From Acetofilamentum sp. (GTDB lineage Bacteria > Bacteroidota > Bacteroidia > Bacteroidales > JAFGUD01), in the NCBI GenBank assembly GCA_020722645.1, contig DYKL01000131.1, forward strand, positions 1-8,863: a DNA stretch of 8,863 bases, in the 5' to 3' direction. Shown piece by piece: positions 1 through 6,311 of this stretch (positions within the stretch are counted from its first letter, which is position 1; every line of letters begins with the position of its first letter). The position numbers and the translations under genes are program-made. The notes beneath the pieces are model-generated. The model had not been told where the DNA came from. It saw nothing but the letters and a program-made list of their open reading frames with translations, and did not search any database.

Positions 1-1863
1 AGAATTTTTAATTGCCAAAATGAATGCCTGTACAATTTCTTGTGCTGAACCGTCTTCAAGATAAGTCATCGCAGCAGCAGCCATAGCAGCACCAACACCA
101 ACTTCAGCCTGACAGCCGTAATCAGCTCCGGCTGTTGTAACATCGTTGAACAAAATCATTCCCAAAAATCCTGAAACTAACAAAGATTCAAGAATTTTAT
201 TAGGGTTTGGTTTCACTATTTCGTAATATGCCTGAATAACACCGGGTAAAAGTCCGCAAGAACCAGCTGTTGGAGCGGCAACAATTACTCCGCATTTTGC
301 ATAGACTTCATTTACAGCCACAGCATAAGCCACAGCTCTTCCGAAAATATTGTCAAATATTGCTCGTTTTTTTGTGTGTTTTAAAATTTTACTTGCATCT
401 CTGCCCGATAATTTGAAAAGTGAAAGTTCTTTGCTTTTTATTCCTTTTTTGACAGATGCTTGCATAATTCGCCAATATTCAGCCGCTTTCGCCATAATTT
501 CTTCTTTTGTAGTACCTTGCAGATTTCTTTCAACATCAAAAATGATGTCAATCAGGCTTTTGTCTTCTTTTTTAATAAATTGCAAAAGTTCTTCAAAAGA
601 ATTGAAAGGCATAGAATAATTCTGTTTCGCATTTGCTGATATTTTTTCAATAGCAGGAATAAGGACAGCATTTTCGATTTTTTTTGCTTCGGCAGATGAA
701 ATTATTTCTCTGTTGGAATAGAAAAATTCTTCTTTACCGTTGATTGGAGTCGTAAGACGTTTGTCCATATATCTGACTTCTACATTCCCGCCGCCTATTG
801 AAAAACCGGTTATAATGTATGTCTCTTTTTCAGTGTTTACAATAATTTCAGCAATGTTGTTATTGTTTTCGTTTTGATATTTTAATTCTTCATCTTTAGT
901 CCCTTTTTTGAAACCGGCAAAAGAAGCTTTAAAATCCCCGAAATCAATTCCATTTTCTGATAAAAATTGTGGATCTCCGTGTTGAATCATCAGCTTATGA
1001 TCAGGCGGAAAACCATATAACCCTCCGCCTATAGCAGACGGAGTATAGTGTCCGGGACCTGTATCACGAAAAGAGCCAAGAAGTTTAATTTCAATCGAAT
1101 TAACTTTTGATTTTTCTGCTTTTGACCTTGCAATAATGATATTTCTGGCTATTTGTCCGATTTTATTTGCTCCGGCAGTATGAGAACTGGAAGGACCAAC
1201 CATAGAAGGACCGACAATGTCAAAAACACTCATAGGTTTGATGTACCGATGTAAATATCTTTCAAAGTCGCTTTGCAAAGAATTGATTTCCTGAGGTTTT
1301 AAAAAGACATCGAAAATACATTTGACAATGTAAAGTGATTTTACTTTTTTATCGCGTCCCTTTATATACCAAAGTTCTGTGTAAACAGGAAAAATATCGT
1401 GTTTTTGAAATGTTTCCACAACATTGTTAATCACAGTGTTTTTAGCTGAATTTATGCTTTTAATTGTAAAAATTGTTCCTTTTTCATAATTTTCGGATTT
1501 TAATGAAAAACCTTTAGGATTATTTTTCATTTCAGCTAAATTTTTGCTTATATCAGGCAGTTTGATTTTTGATTTTGTAGTTACATCATTGTAAAAAACA
1601 GTAATCATATAATTGTTTGGTTTACTGCTTATTATGCGATATAAAGTATAAGGCTGGAATTTGTATGGAGTCAAAGAAGAAAGAGTTTTTTCTAATTTGG
1701 AATGATTAAAGTCGTGTAAAACGCATTCTTCAAATTTTTCGCGGTGTCTGAAAGATTTTTCTGTTTGTTTATTTTGAATTTTATCATCTACAATACTCAG
1801 ACAGTAATCTATTTCAGATTTGTGAAAGAAATTTTCGATTGAAATATCAGTTTTTGTATTCAT
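1..1863 (-). CDS. sdaA: Iron-sulfur L-serine dehydratase with a long N-terminal extension, 3' end cut by the window edge
   Basis: This gene encodes a cytoplasmic enzyme that deaminates L-serine to pyruvate and ammonia using a [4Fe-4S] cluster. The frame is open from ATG at 1863 to the left edge, giving 621 codons without a stop. The beta domain starts near residue 210 and carries GPSSSHTAG (223-231), a GSFRDTGPGH stretch and FSIGGG. The alpha domain carries APTAGSCG with cluster Cys536 and GCQAEVG with cluster Cys584. The third cluster cysteine (usually in a CDPV motif) and roughly the last 100 residues should lie beyond the edge. Ordinary one-chain SdaA proteins are about 400-460 residues and begin almost directly with SVFDIF...GPSSSHT. 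Here about 205 residues precede that point, so the full protein should exceed 700. The last part of this extension (about 130-200) alternates strand- and helix-like segments in an order resembling an ACT regulatory domain, which is inference. The gene starts 24 bp after the MOSC-Mog stop and may be co-transcribed. The family call is secure; the role of the extension is unknown. Confidence 0.93.
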   Translation of the reverse strand, partial: MNTKTDISIENFFHKSEIDYCLSIVDDKIQNKQTEKSFRHREKFEECVLHDFNHSKLEKTLSSLTPYKFQPYTLYRIISSKPNNYMITVFYNDVTTKSKIKLPDISKNLAEMKNNPKGFSLKSENYEKGTIFTIKSINSAKNTVINNVVETFQKHDIFPVYTELWYIKGRDKKVKSLYIVKCIFDVFLKPQEINSLQSDFERYLHRYIKPMSVFDIVGPSMVGPSSSHTAGANKIGQIARNIIIARSKAEKSKVNSIEIKLLGSFRDTGPGHYTPSAIGGGLYGFPPDHKLMIQHGDPQFLSENGIDFGDFKASFAGFKKGTKDEELKYQNENNNNIAEIIVNTEKETYIITGFSIGGGNVEVRYMDKRLTTPINGKEEFFYSNREIISSAEAKKIENAVLIPAIEKISANAKQNYSMPFNSFEELLQFIKKEDKSLIDIIFDVERNLQGTTKEEIMAKAAEYWRIMQASVKKGIKSKELSLFKLSGRDASKILKHTKKRAIFDNIFGRAVAYAVAVNEVYAKCGVIVAAPTAGSCGLLPGVIQAYYEIVKPNPNKILESLLVSGFLGMILFNDVTTAGADYGCQAEVGVGAAMAAAAMTYLEDGSAQEIVQAFILAIKNS

Positions 1864-1887
1864 ATTAGAATATTGTGAGATTATTTT

Positions 1888-2814
1888 TTAGTGTACATCA
1901 AATCCATAAACCATATATATAAGGTGTTCGAGCAAAGAAAAAATTACAGACAAATATTCACGAACTGCTTTTGGGCTTCCGGGCATTGAAAAAACAAGTG
2001 TTTTGCCAATCGAACCCGCGATGCTTCTGCTAAGCAGAGCCTTTGGGTTTCGTTCTCCGAATTTAATCCTTATGAATTCCATAATTCCGGGGATTTCTTT
2101 GTGCAGAAGTTTTGAAACAGTTTCAATTGTTATGTCTTTTTCGCTCATTCCTGTGCCTCCTGTTGTAAAAATAACATCACATTCTTTAGAAAAATTTTCA
2201 ATCAGAATTTTTAATTGTTCGGAATCGTCAGGAATGATAATTTTCTGAATATCAGAAAGTCGGTCAATTCCGTTGAAAAATTTGGTTGTTAAGTTTTCGA
2301 TTGTCGGACCGCTAATGTCTTCATATTCACCACTGCTGGCACGGTCGCTCAAAGTGATAACAGCAATTTTGAAAACTTTCGGTTTAAGTTCCATCACATC
2401 TCCAACTTTTAAGATACCTGGTTTTATTACTTTTGTGAAAATACCTTCTTTGGGCATAACACAATTTCCGGTGAGTTCAAAGACAGTACAACCTCCACCG
2501 TGGCATTTTTTGCCTTTTTGTGTGATTAAAAGCTCAATGTTTTCGTTTTCGAGAATATCTAAAAGTTTAACATTTTTGAAACTCATACCTTCTGTTGTAA
2601 TATTTTCGGCAAAATCTCCGTAGTTAAAATTTTGTTTCATTTTTCCGGTGAATTCGTCAATGCTTTCCTGAGCAAGTAAACTGATTTGACGATGCCAATC
2701 GCCTTTATGAGCGTCATTTATAATGCCTTCGTTGTTAATTTCAACTTCATTAACCGGTTTTTTTAATGTACCTTTTTTTTCGGAGATGTTTATAGATTTG
2801 ATTGTAAATTTCAT
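1888..2814 (-). CDS. MOSC domain fused to MogA/MoaB-type molybdopterin adenylyltransferase
   Basis: This is a 308-residue two-domain cytoplasmic protein of molybdenum cofactor synthesis. Residues 1-146 form a MOSC domain. It has GDFAENITTEG (66-76), a cysteine-rich CHGGGC (104-109), then GNCVMPKEGIF and KVGDVMEL, the pattern I associate with stand-alone or Mog-fused MOSC domains. Residues 147-308 form a MogA/MoaB domain with SDRAS (156-160), SGP, TTGGTG (217-222, molybdopterin-binding loop) and MPGSPKAV (277-284). The Mog domain activates molybdopterin by adenylylation, making the intermediate that MoeA uses to insert molybdate. The MOSC domain is thought to bind or transfer sulfur or the cofactor itself; its substrate here is not shown by the sequence. 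The gene lies 57 bp after moaC, with a short 9-bp repeat in the gap, and 24 bp before the serine dehydratase. I leave the symbol empty because mog and moaB are both used for this domain and neither describes the fusion. Confidence 0.93.
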   Translation of the reverse strand: MKFTIKSINISEKKGTLKKPVNEVEINNEGIINDAHKGDWHRQISLLAQESIDEFTGKMKQNFNYGDFAENITTEGMSFKNVKLLDILENENIELLITQKGKKCHGGGCTVFELTGNCVMPKEGIFTKVIKPGILKVGDVMELKPKVFKIAVITLSDRASSGEYEDISGPTIENLTTKFFNGIDRLSDIQKIIIPDDSEQLKILIENFSKECDVIFTTGGTGMSEKDITIETVSKLLHKEIPGIMEFIRIKFGERNPKALLSRSIAGSIGKTLVFSMPGSPKAVREYLSVIFSLLEHLIYMVYGFDVH

Positions 2815-2830
2815 AAGACTTATTTTTTTT

Positions 2831-2857
2831 ACTCTAAGGCACTAAGAGCACATAGAG
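2831..2857. repeat. Three-unit 9-bp periodic repeat between moaC and the MOSC-Mog gene
   Basis: Three adjacent nonamers read ACTCTAAGG, CACTAAGAG and CACATAGAG. The second and third differ at two or three positions, and the first is more diverged. The repeat fills most of the 57-bp gap between the moaC stop and the next start. On the transcribed strand it reads CTCTATGTG CTCTTAGTG CCTTAGAGT. I recall similar stretches in gaps of other Bacteroidota genomes, but could not check this. It may be a small relative of the longer 7- and 8-bp arrays in this window. Confidence 0.55.
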
Positions 2858-2871
2858 TACAAATTTTTTAA

Positions 2872-3330
2872 TTATAGCACTGATTTTGTTTTGTTTAAAA
2901 GTTTTATATCGCTGATTATCATATTTTTGTCGATAGCTTTACACATATCGTAAATTGTTAATAATGAAATGCTTACAGCAGTTAAAGCTTCCATTTCCAC
3001 GCCTGTCTGACCTATACATTTTGTTGTTGAAGTTACTCTAACACCGTTTTCTTCGGTCATTGCCAAAACATCTACTTTGGTTAAATTTAACTGATGGCAA
3101 AGAGGAATTAGTTCAGGTGTTTTTTTAGCAGCCATAATCCCCGCAAATTCAGAAATAGAAAGCACTTCGCCTTTTTTATTGGTGTTTTCGTTAATCATTT
3201 TTATTGTTTCTGCAGAAAGTTGAATAAATCCTTCTGCAACTGCAATTCTAAGGCTGTCAGGTTTATCCCCGACATCAACCATATTGGCTTTGCCTGATTT
3301 GTTTATATGTGAAAATTCTTTTTTGTTCAT
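2872..3330 (-). CDS. moaC: Cyclic pyranopterin monophosphate synthase MoaC
   Basis: MoaC converts 3',8-cyclo-7,8-dihydroguanosine triphosphate, made by MoaA, into cyclic pyranopterin monophosphate, the second half of the first step of molybdenum cofactor synthesis. The 152 residues match the family length. Visible motifs are KANMVDV (14-20), KKGEVLS with Lys53 in the position of the first catalytic lysine, ELIPLCHQLNLTKV (73-86), TGVEMEALTAVS (109-120) and TIYDMCKAIDK with Lys131 as the second catalytic lysine. The usual C-terminal KTGGKSG tail is absent: the protein ends NKTKSVL, which is odd but lies outside the catalytic core. The start at 3330 is fixed by the FSHI...KANMVDV spacing. Immediately upstream on the mRNA lies an octamer array carrying ATG-TAA minimal frames, and then the heptamer array that separates this gene from moaA. 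Confidence 0.96.
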   Translation of the reverse strand: MNKKEFSHINKSGKANMVDVGDKPDSLRIAVAEGFIQLSAETIKMINENTNKKGEVLSISEFAGIMAAKKTPELIPLCHQLNLTKVDVLAMTEENGVRVTSTTKCIGQTGVEMEALTAVSISLLTIYDMCKAIDKNMIISDIKLLNKTKSVL

Positions 3331-3362
3331 TATTTCATTGTTACATTGTTACATTGTTACAT
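3328..3362 (-). promoter_or_regulatory. Run of minimal upstream reading frames abutting the moaC start
   Basis: Read on the moaC strand, the octamer TAACAATG repeats in tandem directly upstream of the gene. Each junction forms ATGTAA, a start codon followed at once by a stop. These sit at plus-strand 3357-3362, 3349-3354 and 3341-3346. The last upstream ATG (3338) opens ATG-AAA-TAA, and its stop overlaps the moaC start as TAATG. No Shine-Dalgarno sequence is visible. Whether ribosomes use these starts is unknown; they could feed re-initiation at moaC, or be a by-product of the repeat. Confidence 0.4.
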
Positions 3363-3399
3363 TGTTTCATTGTTTCGTTGCTACATTGCTAAATTGTTT
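3336..3399. repeat. 8-bp periodic array, eight units
   Basis: Eight contiguous octamers occupy 64 bp: CATTGTTA three times, CATTGTTT twice, CGTTGCTA, CATTGCTA and AATTGTTT. The period is exact, with no insertions. It starts 6 bp from the moaC start and passes without a gap into the 7-bp array at 3400. The core CATT is shared with the heptamers, so the two arrays may be variants of one repeat type. Confidence 0.85.
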
Positions 3400-3756
3400 C
3401 ATTATTCATTATTCGAAATTCAACATTCAACATTCATTATTCATTATTCGACATTCGAAATTCAACATTCAACATTCATTATTCGACATTCGAAATTCAA
3501 CATTCAACATTCATTATTCGACATTCGAAATTCAACATTCAACATTCATTATTCGAAATTCAACATTCAACATTCATCATTCATTATTCGAAATTCAACA
3601 TTCATTATTCATTATTCGACATTCGAAATTCAACATTCAACATTCATTATTCGACATTCGAAATTCAACATTCAACATTCATTATTCGAAATTCAACATT
3701 CAACATTCATCATTCATTATTCGAAATTCAACATTCATTATTCGAAATTCATTGTT
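3400..3756. repeat. 7-bp periodic array of 51 uninterrupted units between moaA and moaC
   Basis: This 357-bp stretch divides exactly into 51 heptamers with no frame slip. Only six unit types occur: CATTATT (T, 14 copies), CAACATT (A, 18), CGAAATT (E, 11), CGACATT (D, 5), CATCATT (K, 2) and a final CATTGTT. Order is constrained: D is always followed by E, E by A (except the last E), K by T, and A usually comes in pairs. The commonest block is T-D-E-A-A (35 bp). The array begins where the octamers end and stops at the base before the moaA stop codon. With the octamers it makes up the whole 426-bp gap, which holds no gene. On the plus strand it lacks stops and yields repetitive false reading frames. 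On the moaA/moaC strand it has frequent ATG, TAA and TGA triplets. Confidence 0.95.
3477..3742. repeat. Perfect 133-bp tandem duplication inside the heptamer array
   Basis: Heptamer units 12-30 (3477-3609) and 31-49 (3610-3742) have the same order of 19 units: TDEAA TDEAA TEAAK TEA T. As every unit of a type is identical, the two 133-bp copies are identical base for base. Both copies of the rare K unit (3575 and 3708) are explained by this duplication. It indicates a recent slippage or unequal-exchange event. Confidence 0.93.
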
Positions 3757-4557
3757 TTATCCGCCGATATTATAAAAATTTCTATGAGTGCAAGTAGTTC
3801 CGCTTTTAGGTTTAAATTCAACAGCTTTAAGGATTGCTTCTCTGATTCCCAGCTCTCTGACGCTATATTCATCATCTGAAAATAGGCAAGGTTTAATAAA
3901 TCCGTTAGCGGTTAGTCTGAGTCTGTTGCAAATTTTGCAGTTGCCGCCGTCACCACCTTCAACTACTTGAAAATCGCCTTTGTCTAGATGCATTTGTGAA
4001 ATAAATCTTATTTCTACCCCTATATTTTTTGCATATTCAATCAAAGATAGTTTTGTTTTTTTGTCATTTTTATCCATTACAACGGCATTTAATTTTACGG
4101 GTGTTAGTCCTACTTTTACAGCGGCTTCTATTCCTTTAAATACTTTATATATATCTCCGCCTCTTGTTATTCTTTTGTATTCATCAGGATCGAGTGTATC
4201 AAGACTTACATTAACTCTCATTAACCCTGCATCTTTGAGAATTTGAGCATAATGTTCAAGAAAAATGCCGTTTGTGGTCATATTTAAGTCTGTTATCTGT
4301 GGAATTGATGCAATTTTTTCGACAAGTAACTCGATACCTTTTCTTACCAATGGTTCTCCACCGGTCAAGCGAACTTTGTTAATGCCAAGTTCTGCCCCTA
4401 CTTGACATATTTCGTATATTTCATCGTAGGTTAGGATTTCATTATGAGAAATCAGTTTTATGCCTTCTTCTGGCATACAATAAATACAACGTAAATTGCA
4501 ACGGTCGGTAACTGAAATTCTAATATAAGTAATTTTTCGTTTAAATTTGTCTAACAT
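3757..4557 (-). CDS. moaA: GTP 3',8-cyclase MoaA, short form
   Basis: MoaA is a radical-SAM enzyme that rearranges GTP to 3',8-cyclo-7,8-dihydro-GTP, the first step of molybdenum cofactor synthesis; MoaC then acts on the product. Visible features are Arg13 in YIRISVTDRC, the radical-SAM cluster Cys20, Cys24 and Cys27, GGEP (66-69), and a second cluster set Cys207, Cys210 and Cys224. Arg212 and Arg214 follow in CNRLRL, in the position of GTP-binding arginines, and the C-terminal Gly-Gly is present. At 266 residues it is about 60 shorter than the usual 320-340. The missing part lies between the barrel (IRFISQMH, 183-190) and the C-terminal cluster, where a GDGG linker replaces it. All catalytic motifs remain in one continuous frame, so this looks like a compact version and not a broken gene. 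It overlaps moeA by 17 bp, which suggests translational coupling. The 426-bp repeat spacer follows its stop. Confidence 0.95.
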   Translation of the reverse strand: MLDKFKRKITYIRISVTDRCNLRCIYCMPEEGIKLISHNEILTYDEIYEICQVGAELGINKVRLTGGEPLVRKGIELLVEKIASIPQITDLNMTTNGIFLEHYAQILKDAGLMRVNVSLDTLDPDEYKRITRGGDIYKVFKGIEAAVKVGLTPVKLNAVVMDKNDKKTKLSLIEYAKNIGVEIRFISQMHLDKGDFQVVEGGDGGNCKICNRLRLTANGFIKPCLFSDDEYSVRELGIREAILKAVEFKPKSGTTCTHRNFYNIGG

Positions 4558-5716
4558 CTACCATTTCTCCTTTTTCGATTTCCAAAACGCCTATGTCAAG
4601 AGAAATTATACCAAAAGCATCTGTATAAGAATTCAAATGAGCAGAACCGTGATATGATAAAGGCTCTACAGTATTATCATCATTTAATTTAACCGGATAA
4701 AAAGATTTTCTTTTTGCATTTCTACGTGAAATTTTTTTATTCAAAGTAAATGGAAAAATTTTCGGGTTAAAATCGTGTCCCATAATTTTATACAGGAAAG
4801 GTTTGACAATTGTTTCAAAAGTTATTAAACCTGATATAGGGTTACCGGGCAAACCGAAACAGAATTTTTTGCCGTCAGTAGCATAAGTCAAAGGACGTCC
4901 GGGTTGAGAGGCAACACTGTCAAATTTAATTTCAAGCCCTGATTTTTTCAGAACGGGTGCAACAAAGTCGTAATCACCTTCCGAAACACCGCCTGTAACA
5001 AGAAGGACATCGTTTCTTGAAATCATAGAGTTTATGGCATTATTTGTAGCTTCAAAAGTATCTTCTACGATACCGTAATATTCTAAAATTATGTTGAATT
5101 TTAGGCAATTTGCCATTAAAATATATGCATTTGAGTTGTAAATCTGACCGGATCTTAATCTTTTGAATGGCTCAATAACTTCATTCCCTGTAACTATCAA
5201 TCCTATTTTGGGTAGTTCATAAACTTCAGCTTCTGTATAACCGAGTGATGCCAAAATTCCGCAGTGAACAGGCTTCATTAACAATCCTCTGCTTAAAACT
5301 TTATCTCCGGTTCTAATATCTTCTCCTTTTGGTGATATGTTTGTTGATGATTTTTTATTAGTAATTTTGATTTTTTTGTTCTCAATAACTTCAACATCTT
5401 CAATCATAATCACCATTTCAGTATTTTTAGGAATTGGTGCGCCTGTCATTACTTTTATGCAATTTCCTTCTGTAAGAAAAAATTCCTGATTGTCGCCGGC
5501 TTTAATTGTGTTTTGAATCAACAAAACATTTTCGATATCATTTCCAAGAATAGCGTATCCATCTACCATTGCTTTGTCAAAAGGAGGCATATCTATATTA
5601 GAAAAAATATCAGCAGCTAAAACTCTGTTTTCACAATCAGTAATAGAAATTTTTTCAGTACCTGTTCTAAATTCAGTATTTAGAACAATTTTAAGAGCTT
5701 CGGAATGTGTTATCAT
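4541..5716 (-). CDS. moeA: Molybdopterin molybdotransferase MoeA
   Basis: MoeA inserts molybdate into adenylylated molybdopterin, the step after the Mog reaction. Counting from the ATG at 5716, the protein has 391 residues, normal for the family. Motifs in order are PPFDKAMVDGYA (44-55), TGAPIP (91-96), SPKGEDIRTGD (about 128-138), a TGNEV segment opening the MogA-like domain III, TGGVSEGDYDF (241-251) and GLPGNP (288-293). A C-terminal beta domain ends near GEMVDVRQI. A GTG at 5746 would add ten residues (IYCYCQFFY), but MoeA proteins normally start with a short sequence before a SEAL-type helix, which MITHSEAL fits, so I chose 5716. No Shine-Dalgarno sequence is visible. It is the first gene of the apparent cofactor operon, and its last 17 bp overlap the start of moaA. 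Confidence 0.95.
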   Translation of the reverse strand: MITHSEALKIVLNTEFRTGTEKISITDCENRVLAADIFSNIDMPPFDKAMVDGYAILGNDIENVLLIQNTIKAGDNQEFFLTEGNCIKVMTGAPIPKNTEMVIMIEDVEVIENKKIKITNKKSSTNISPKGEDIRTGDKVLSRGLLMKPVHCGILASLGYTEAEVYELPKIGLIVTGNEVIEPFKRLRSGQIYNSNAYILMANCLKFNIILEYYGIVEDTFEATNNAINSMISRNDVLLVTGGVSEGDYDFVAPVLKKSGLEIKFDSVASQPGRPLTYATDGKKFCFGLPGNPISGLITFETIVKPFLYKIMGHDFNPKIFPFTLNKKISRRNAKRKSFYPVKLNDDNTVEPLSYHGSAHLNSYTDAFGIISLDIGVLEIEKGEMVDVRQI

Positions 5717-5782
5717 ATAAAAAAATTGGCAATAACAATAAATCACTAAAAAGCGATAAATTTGTTAAAAAGTTTTATAATA

Positions 5783-5813
5783 CAAAATAAGTAAATGAAA
5801 GTATAAAAAACAA
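5783..5813 (-). promoter_or_regulatory. Candidate Bacteroidota-type promoter for the molybdenum cofactor operon
   Basis: On the minus strand, TTG (plus 5811-5813) is followed after 20 bp by TTATTTTG (plus 5783-5790). The Bacteroidota consensus is TTG, 19-21 bp, TAnnTTTG; here five of the six fixed -7 bases match. Transcription would start near 5776, about 60 bp before the moeA start. The gap is very AT-rich, so a chance match is quite possible. Confidence 0.35.
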
Positions 5814-5820
5814 AAAATTA

Positions 5821-6207
5821 TTAAGATTTTTCGTTTTTAATTTTATTCATAAGAATGTATCTGTCTAAATCAATGTGATAAACAACAACTCTGTCTTCGT
5901 CGGTGTAAATTTCAACAGGTAGGTTTTCGTTTTTAGGTCTGTTATGTTCAACATAATCATCATCAGACTTAATATAAGTCCAATCTTTTTCCATTTCGAC
6001 AATAAGAACAAGATGGTCAGCCCTGAAAATACCTTTTCCATACCAGTTTTTACCAACGCTGCCAAAATTTCCTTCAGTTTTCATTATAAAGTCAAATTTT
6101 ATTAGTTCTTGATCTGAATAAATTTTGAGTTCAAAATGATTAGAAAATTCAGTTTCGTCTATTTCAACTGCAATGTATGTTCCATATATTTTTTCGGGAG
6201 CAACCAT
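5821..6207 (-). CDS. Small acidic protein of unknown function
   Basis: I do not recognise this 128-residue protein. It has no signal peptide and no membrane segment, so it is probably cytoplasmic. The sequence is rich in charged and aromatic residues and alternates short strand-like segments such as YGTYIAVEI, HFELKIYS, LIKFDFIM, HLVLIVEM and DRVVVYHI, with turns containing Asp, Gly and Asn. This suggests a small beta barrel or sandwich, a guess from pattern alone. An acidic turn KSDDDYVEHN lies near residue 80. The start at 6207 is the only suitable ATG at the 5' end. The gene lies 104 bp downstream of the MFS transporter, separated by an inverted pair of heptamer repeats, and 104 bp upstream of moeA. 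It could be transcribed with the transporter, but nothing here ties it to either neighbour's function. Confidence 0.75.
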   Translation of the reverse strand: MVAPEKIYGTYIAVEIDETEFSNHFELKIYSDQELIKFDFIMKTEGNFGSVGKNWYGKGIFRADHLVLIVEMEKDWTYIKSDDDYVEHNRPKNENLPVEIYTDEDRVVVYHIDLDRYILMNKIKNEKS

Positions 6208-6227
6208 TTAAGTAGTTTTCGTGTTTC

Positions 6228-6303
6228 AAGTTATCAGTTGTTAGTTGTCATTATTCTAAATCCTTACGGCTGTTGAATATATACAACTAACAACTCACAA
6301 CAT
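6228..6303. repeat. Inverted pair of three-unit heptamer repeats
   Basis: The right arm (6283-6303) reads ACAACTA ACAACTC ACAACAT, three heptamers. The left arm (6228-6248) is, on the opposite strand, ACAACTA ACAACTG ATAACTT. The arms match at 18 of 21 positions, with 13 consecutive pairs (6236-6248 with 6283-6295) around a 34-bp loop. It lies between the MFS gene stop and the next start and could form a hairpin in the transcript or a cruciform in DNA. No T-run follows on the transcribed strand, so it does not look like an intrinsic terminator. Confidence 0.65.
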
Positions 6304-6311
6304 AAAGAAGA

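Noticed and set aside
350..619. Plus-strand reading frame of 89 codons
   Set aside because: It lies antisense within the serine dehydratase, whose motifs are unmistakable.
1864..1887. Separate promoter or terminator between the MOSC-Mog gene and the serine dehydratase
   Set aside because: The gap is only 24 bp, with no hairpin and no promoter-like element visible.
2003..2623. Two plus-strand reading frames opposite the MOSC-Mog gene
   Set aside because: They are shadows of a gene with clear domain motifs on the minus strand.
3336..3756. CRISPR array
   Set aside because: The units are 7-8 bp and contiguous, with no unique spacers, no 25-40 bp repeats and no cas genes.
3284..3879. Two long plus-strand reading frames (163 and 177 codons) with a repetitive Phe-Ile-His-Ser-rich translation
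   Set aside because: They are produced by the 7-bp array, which has no stop codons on this strand, and their ends run into the antisense of moaC and moaA. A 7-bp unit gives the same seven-residue repeat in every frame.
3757..4557. Frameshift or internal deletion breaking moaA
   Set aside because: The frame is continuous, both cysteine triads and the terminal Gly-Gly are present, and the shortening lies at a domain linker.
5717..5746. GTG start ten codons upstream for moeA
   Set aside because: The extra residues do not fit the family N-terminus, and the ATG at 5716 does.
6228..6303. Intrinsic terminator after the MFS gene
   Set aside because: The loop is 34 bp, the stem is AT-rich, and no T-run follows on the transcribed strand.
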